Shown here one piece after another: positions 32,345-34,263 of a stretch of DNA of 34,263 nt. Made by a program: the position numbers and the translations under genes. Below the pieces are notes generated by a model that was not told where the DNA came from, searched no databases, and saw only the letters and a program-made list of their open reading frames with translations. Positions within the stretch are counted from its first letter, which is position 1; the number at the start of each line of letters is the position of its first letter. Source of the stretch: Asticcacaulis biprosthecium C19 (GTDB taxonomy: Bacteria > Pseudomonadota > Alphaproteobacteria > Caulobacterales > Caulobacteraceae); assembly GCF_000204015.1 (NCBI RefSeq), contig NZ_GL883080.1, forward strand, positions 247,776 to 282,038. Direction: 5' to 3'.

Positions 32345-33404
32345 GGGCTCCGCCTTCAGAGGCCTGACCTGGGATCACCCGCGCGGCTTCAACGCGCTGG
32401 ACGCGGCGTCCAAACGCCTCGACCTGACCTGGGACAAACACAGCCTGGAAGGGTTCGAAACCCACCCCATCGCCGACCTGTGCGCCCGCTATGACCTGGT
32501 CGTGCTGGACCACCCCCATGTCGGCGAAGCGGTCGCCGCCGACTGCCTGCGCCCGCTCGAAGATATTTTCACGGCCGACGACATCGCCACCTGGTCGCGC
32601 GACTGCATCGGGCCGTCCCTGGCCAGCTACCACTTTGCCGGCCGCCACTGGGCGCTGCCGCTGGACGCCGCGACCCAGGTCATGGCCTGCCGCAGCGATA
32701 TCGATACAGTTCCAGTAAATTGGAAGGATGTCCTGGCCGCCCCGTCACTGGTCATGTCGCTGTCCGGGCCGCATGCCGCCCTGACGTTTCAGTCGATCTG
32801 CGCCAGCCTCGGCGACCGTTGCGGCGGCGACACCTTCGTCACCCGCGACACCGGCGAGGAAGCCTTCGACCTGCTGGCGCAACTGACCGCCAACAGCCCC
32901 GAAAAACTGCGCGATTCCAATCCGATCGCCATCCTGCAATATCTCTGCGACCACGACGACGTCGCCCTGTGTCCGCTGGTCTACGGCTATGTCAACTACG
33001 CCCCGCGCCTGCGTTTCGCCAATGCGCCTTCCGGCCCTGCCGGCATTGGCAGCACCTTGGGCGGGACGGGAATTGGCATTTCCAAAAAATGCGAACTGAC
33101 ACCGGACCTGCTGGACCACCTGCGCTGGCTGATGTCGCCCAATACGCAGATCGACTTCATTCCGGCTCATGATGGCCAACCCTCTCTGCGCGCCGCCTGG
33201 CTTGACGGCGGCGTCAACGCCCGCTGGGGCGCCTTCTACCGCAACACCTTCAATACCCTGGAAGCCGCCTATGTCCGTCCGCGCCATGACGGCGCCATTC
33301 GTTTCCAAACCGCCGCTTCGCAGCGCCTGCGCGATGCCCTCTATGACGGCACCACGCGCAACCTGATCGACGACCTGAACGCCCTGTACGAGGCCACCCA
33401 ATGA
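32337..33404 (+). CDS. Solute-binding-protein-like protein without signal peptide
   Basis: Predicted 355 residues, ATG 32337 overlapping the CoA-transferase stop by 8 bases. The layout follows family 1 extracellular sugar-binding proteins of ABC transporters: FNALDAASKRLDLTWDKHSL (first lobe), YDLVVLDHPHVGEAVAADCL, RPLEDIFTADDI, HWALPLDAATQVMACRSDI, and late FYRNTFNTLEAAYVRPRHDG. But the N-terminus MLKGSAFRGLTWDHPRGFNA has no signal peptide or lipobox, and no permease or ATPase gene is near. The protein should stay in the cytoplasm. It may bind a pathway intermediate, act as a scaffold with the CoA enzymes, or have become an enzyme. Its 3' end overlaps the next gene (ATGA), so it belongs to the pathway. 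Confidence 0.8.
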   Translation: MLKGSAFRGLTWDHPRGFNALDAASKRLDLTWDKHSLEGFETHPIADLCARYDLVVLDHPHVGEAVAADCLRPLEDIFTADDIATWSRDCIGPSLASYHFAGRHWALPLDAATQVMACRSDIDTVPVNWKDVLAAPSLVMSLSGPHAALTFQSICASLGDRCGGDTFVTRDTGEEAFDLLAQLTANSPEKLRDSNPIAILQYLCDHDDVALCPLVYGYVNYAPRLRFANAPSGPAGIGSTLGGTGIGISKKCELTPDLLDHLRWLMSPNTQIDFIPAHDGQPSLRAAWLDGGVNARWGAFYRNTFNTLEAAYVRPRHDGAIRFQTAASQRLRDALYDGTTRNLIDDLNALYEATQ

Positions 33405-34171
33405 CAGATGAACTCCTGTTCGAAGTGGACGGCCATATCGCCGTCATCACCATCAACCGCCCGGCCAAGTTGAATGCGATGACGCCGGACATGGCACACG
33501 CCCTGGAACACGCGATCGCGCAGTGTAATGCCTCGGACACCATCCGCTGCATCATCGTGACGGGGGCAGGGGAGCGCGCCTTCTGCGCCGGCTCGGATAT
33601 CCGCATCTTGGACGACTACGAAACCCCGTGGCAGTTCCGTAACCGCGACGACTATTGCGACGCCATCCGCCTGTGCCAGAAGCCGACCATTGCCGCAGTC
33701 AACGGCTATGCCTTCGGCGGCGGACTGGAGACGGCGATGTCGTGCGATATCCGCATCGCCTCGAACAACGCCCAATTCGCCGCGCCGGAAATCAAGCTGG
33801 GCTGGATCGGTGGCGGCGGCATGGCGGCAGGCCTCGTCCATTCGCTCGGGGGGGCCAATGCGGCCCTGATGATCCTGACCGGCGATCCGATTTCGGCGCA
33901 TAAGGCCGAGCAATGGGGCCTGGTCTCCGAAGTCACTGAAGTGGCCGATTTGATGCCGCGCGCCCGTGCGATTGCGCAAACCATTGCCTCCCGCGCCCCG
34001 ATCGCCGCCGAAACCGGTAAGTTGAACCTGCGAGCCGCCCACACCATGCCGTATGAAAAAGCCGTGGAATACGAGCGCGACCTGCAAACCATCTGTTTCG
34101 CCACTGAAGACGCCCGCGAAGGCCGCGCCGCCTTCAAGGAAAAGCGTGCACCGGTGTTCAAGAGACGCTAG
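33401..34171 (+). CDS. Enoyl-CoA hydratase/isomerase family protein (crotonase fold)
   Basis: Predicted 256 residues, ATG 33401 overlapping the previous stop (ATGA). Crotonase motifs: IAVITINRPAKLNAMTPDM, the oxyanion-hole stretch GAGERAFCAGSDI, NGYAFGGGLETAMSCDIRIA and APEIKLGWIGGGG. E110 and E130 stand at the places of the two catalytic glutamates of enoyl-CoA hydratase (20 residues apart, as in the mammalian enzyme), so hydration or dehydration is likely rather than a divergent crotonase reaction. It would act on the acyl-CoA made by the CoA-transferase, for example removing water from a polyhydroxy-acyl-CoA. It is the last gene of the operon in view; a hairpin follows 29 bases later. Confidence 0.92.
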   Translation: MTDELLFEVDGHIAVITINRPAKLNAMTPDMAHALEHAIAQCNASDTIRCIIVTGAGERAFCAGSDIRILDDYETPWQFRNRDDYCDAIRLCQKPTIAAVNGYAFGGGLETAMSCDIRIASNNAQFAAPEIKLGWIGGGGMAAGLVHSLGGANAALMILTGDPISAHKAEQWGLVSEVTEVADLMPRARAIAQTIASRAPIAAETGKLNLRAAHTMPYEKAVEYERDLQTICFATEDAREGRAAFKEKRAPVFKRR

Positions 34172-34200
34172 ACGACTGTTGGACAACCGCTTCTTTTTCT

Positions 34201-34221
34201 CCTCCCCGCTTGTCGGGGAGG
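34201..34221. terminator. G+C-rich hairpin after the CoA operon
   Basis: CCTCCCCG (34201-34208) pairs exactly with CGGGGAGG (34214-34221) around CTTGT. The T-rich stretch lies before the stem on the plus strand, which suits a terminator for transcription from the right, or a REP-like repeat. The remaining bases to the window end show no gene. Confidence 0.5.
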
Positions 34222-34263
34222 GGGACCGCTCGAGTGAGTGGAGGCCTAAGGTCGAAGACCGAA

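Overview
The window looks like a chromosomal segment of an alphaproteobacterium, most likely Caulobacteraceae. The genus Asticcacaulis is a guess, from the roughly 60% G+C impression, the C/G-rich third codon positions, the mix of plant-glycan hydrolases and the REP-type repeats. No tRNA, rRNA, CRISPR array or intact transposase was seen.

Region 1 (1-5176) is an accessory stretch with lower G+C and several broken genes. It holds a possible lipoprotein remnant, a multi-pass membrane protein split by a one-base shift, an intact protein with a probable Swt1-type HEPN C-terminus, a decayed mobilisation (MobC/relaxase-like) remnant beside a 13-bp perfect hairpin, an intact helical protein with a short Gly/Asn-rich beta motif, and another frameshifted small gene. 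It reads as a decaying mobile or defence-type island.

Region 2 (5177-13145, minus strand) is a two-gene cassette of very large proteins (about 1234 and 1416 residues) with no function I can assign. The upstream protein carries a twin-arginine-like N-terminal hydrophobic segment; its partner has none. I recall similar pairs in distant bacteria but could not check this.

Region 3 (13361-16836, plus strand) is a tightly packed set: an exported S9 family peptidase, a DUF1304 membrane protein, a SAM methyltransferase and an RluA-type pseudouridine synthase, with stop/start overlaps between the last three. It ends in a long inverted pair of 42-bp repeats.

Region 4 (17081-28892) is an L-rhamnose release and catabolism locus. 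A minus-strand operon encodes L-rhamnonate dehydratase, a fumarylacetoacetate-hydrolase-family diketo-acid hydrolase and an SDR dehydrogenase. Divergent from it are an IclR regulator and L-rhamnose 1-dehydrogenase. Together these give the non-phosphorylative diketo-hydrolase route to pyruvate and lactate; only a rhamnonolactonase is missing. An exported GH2 hydrolase, a Tat-exported GH78 alpha-L-rhamnosidase, a rhamnose-mutarotase-like protein and a LacI regulator follow.

Region 5 (29189-34171, plus strand, divergent from lacI) is a five-gene operon: DUF4432 aldose-epimerase-like protein, SDR, CaiB/BaiF CoA-transferase, a solute-binding-protein-like protein without signal peptide, and an enoyl-CoA hydratase homologue. 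This gene combination suggests an undescribed CoA-dependent route for a sugar or sugar acid, and is one of the two most interesting parts of the window. The other is the giant two-protein cassette.
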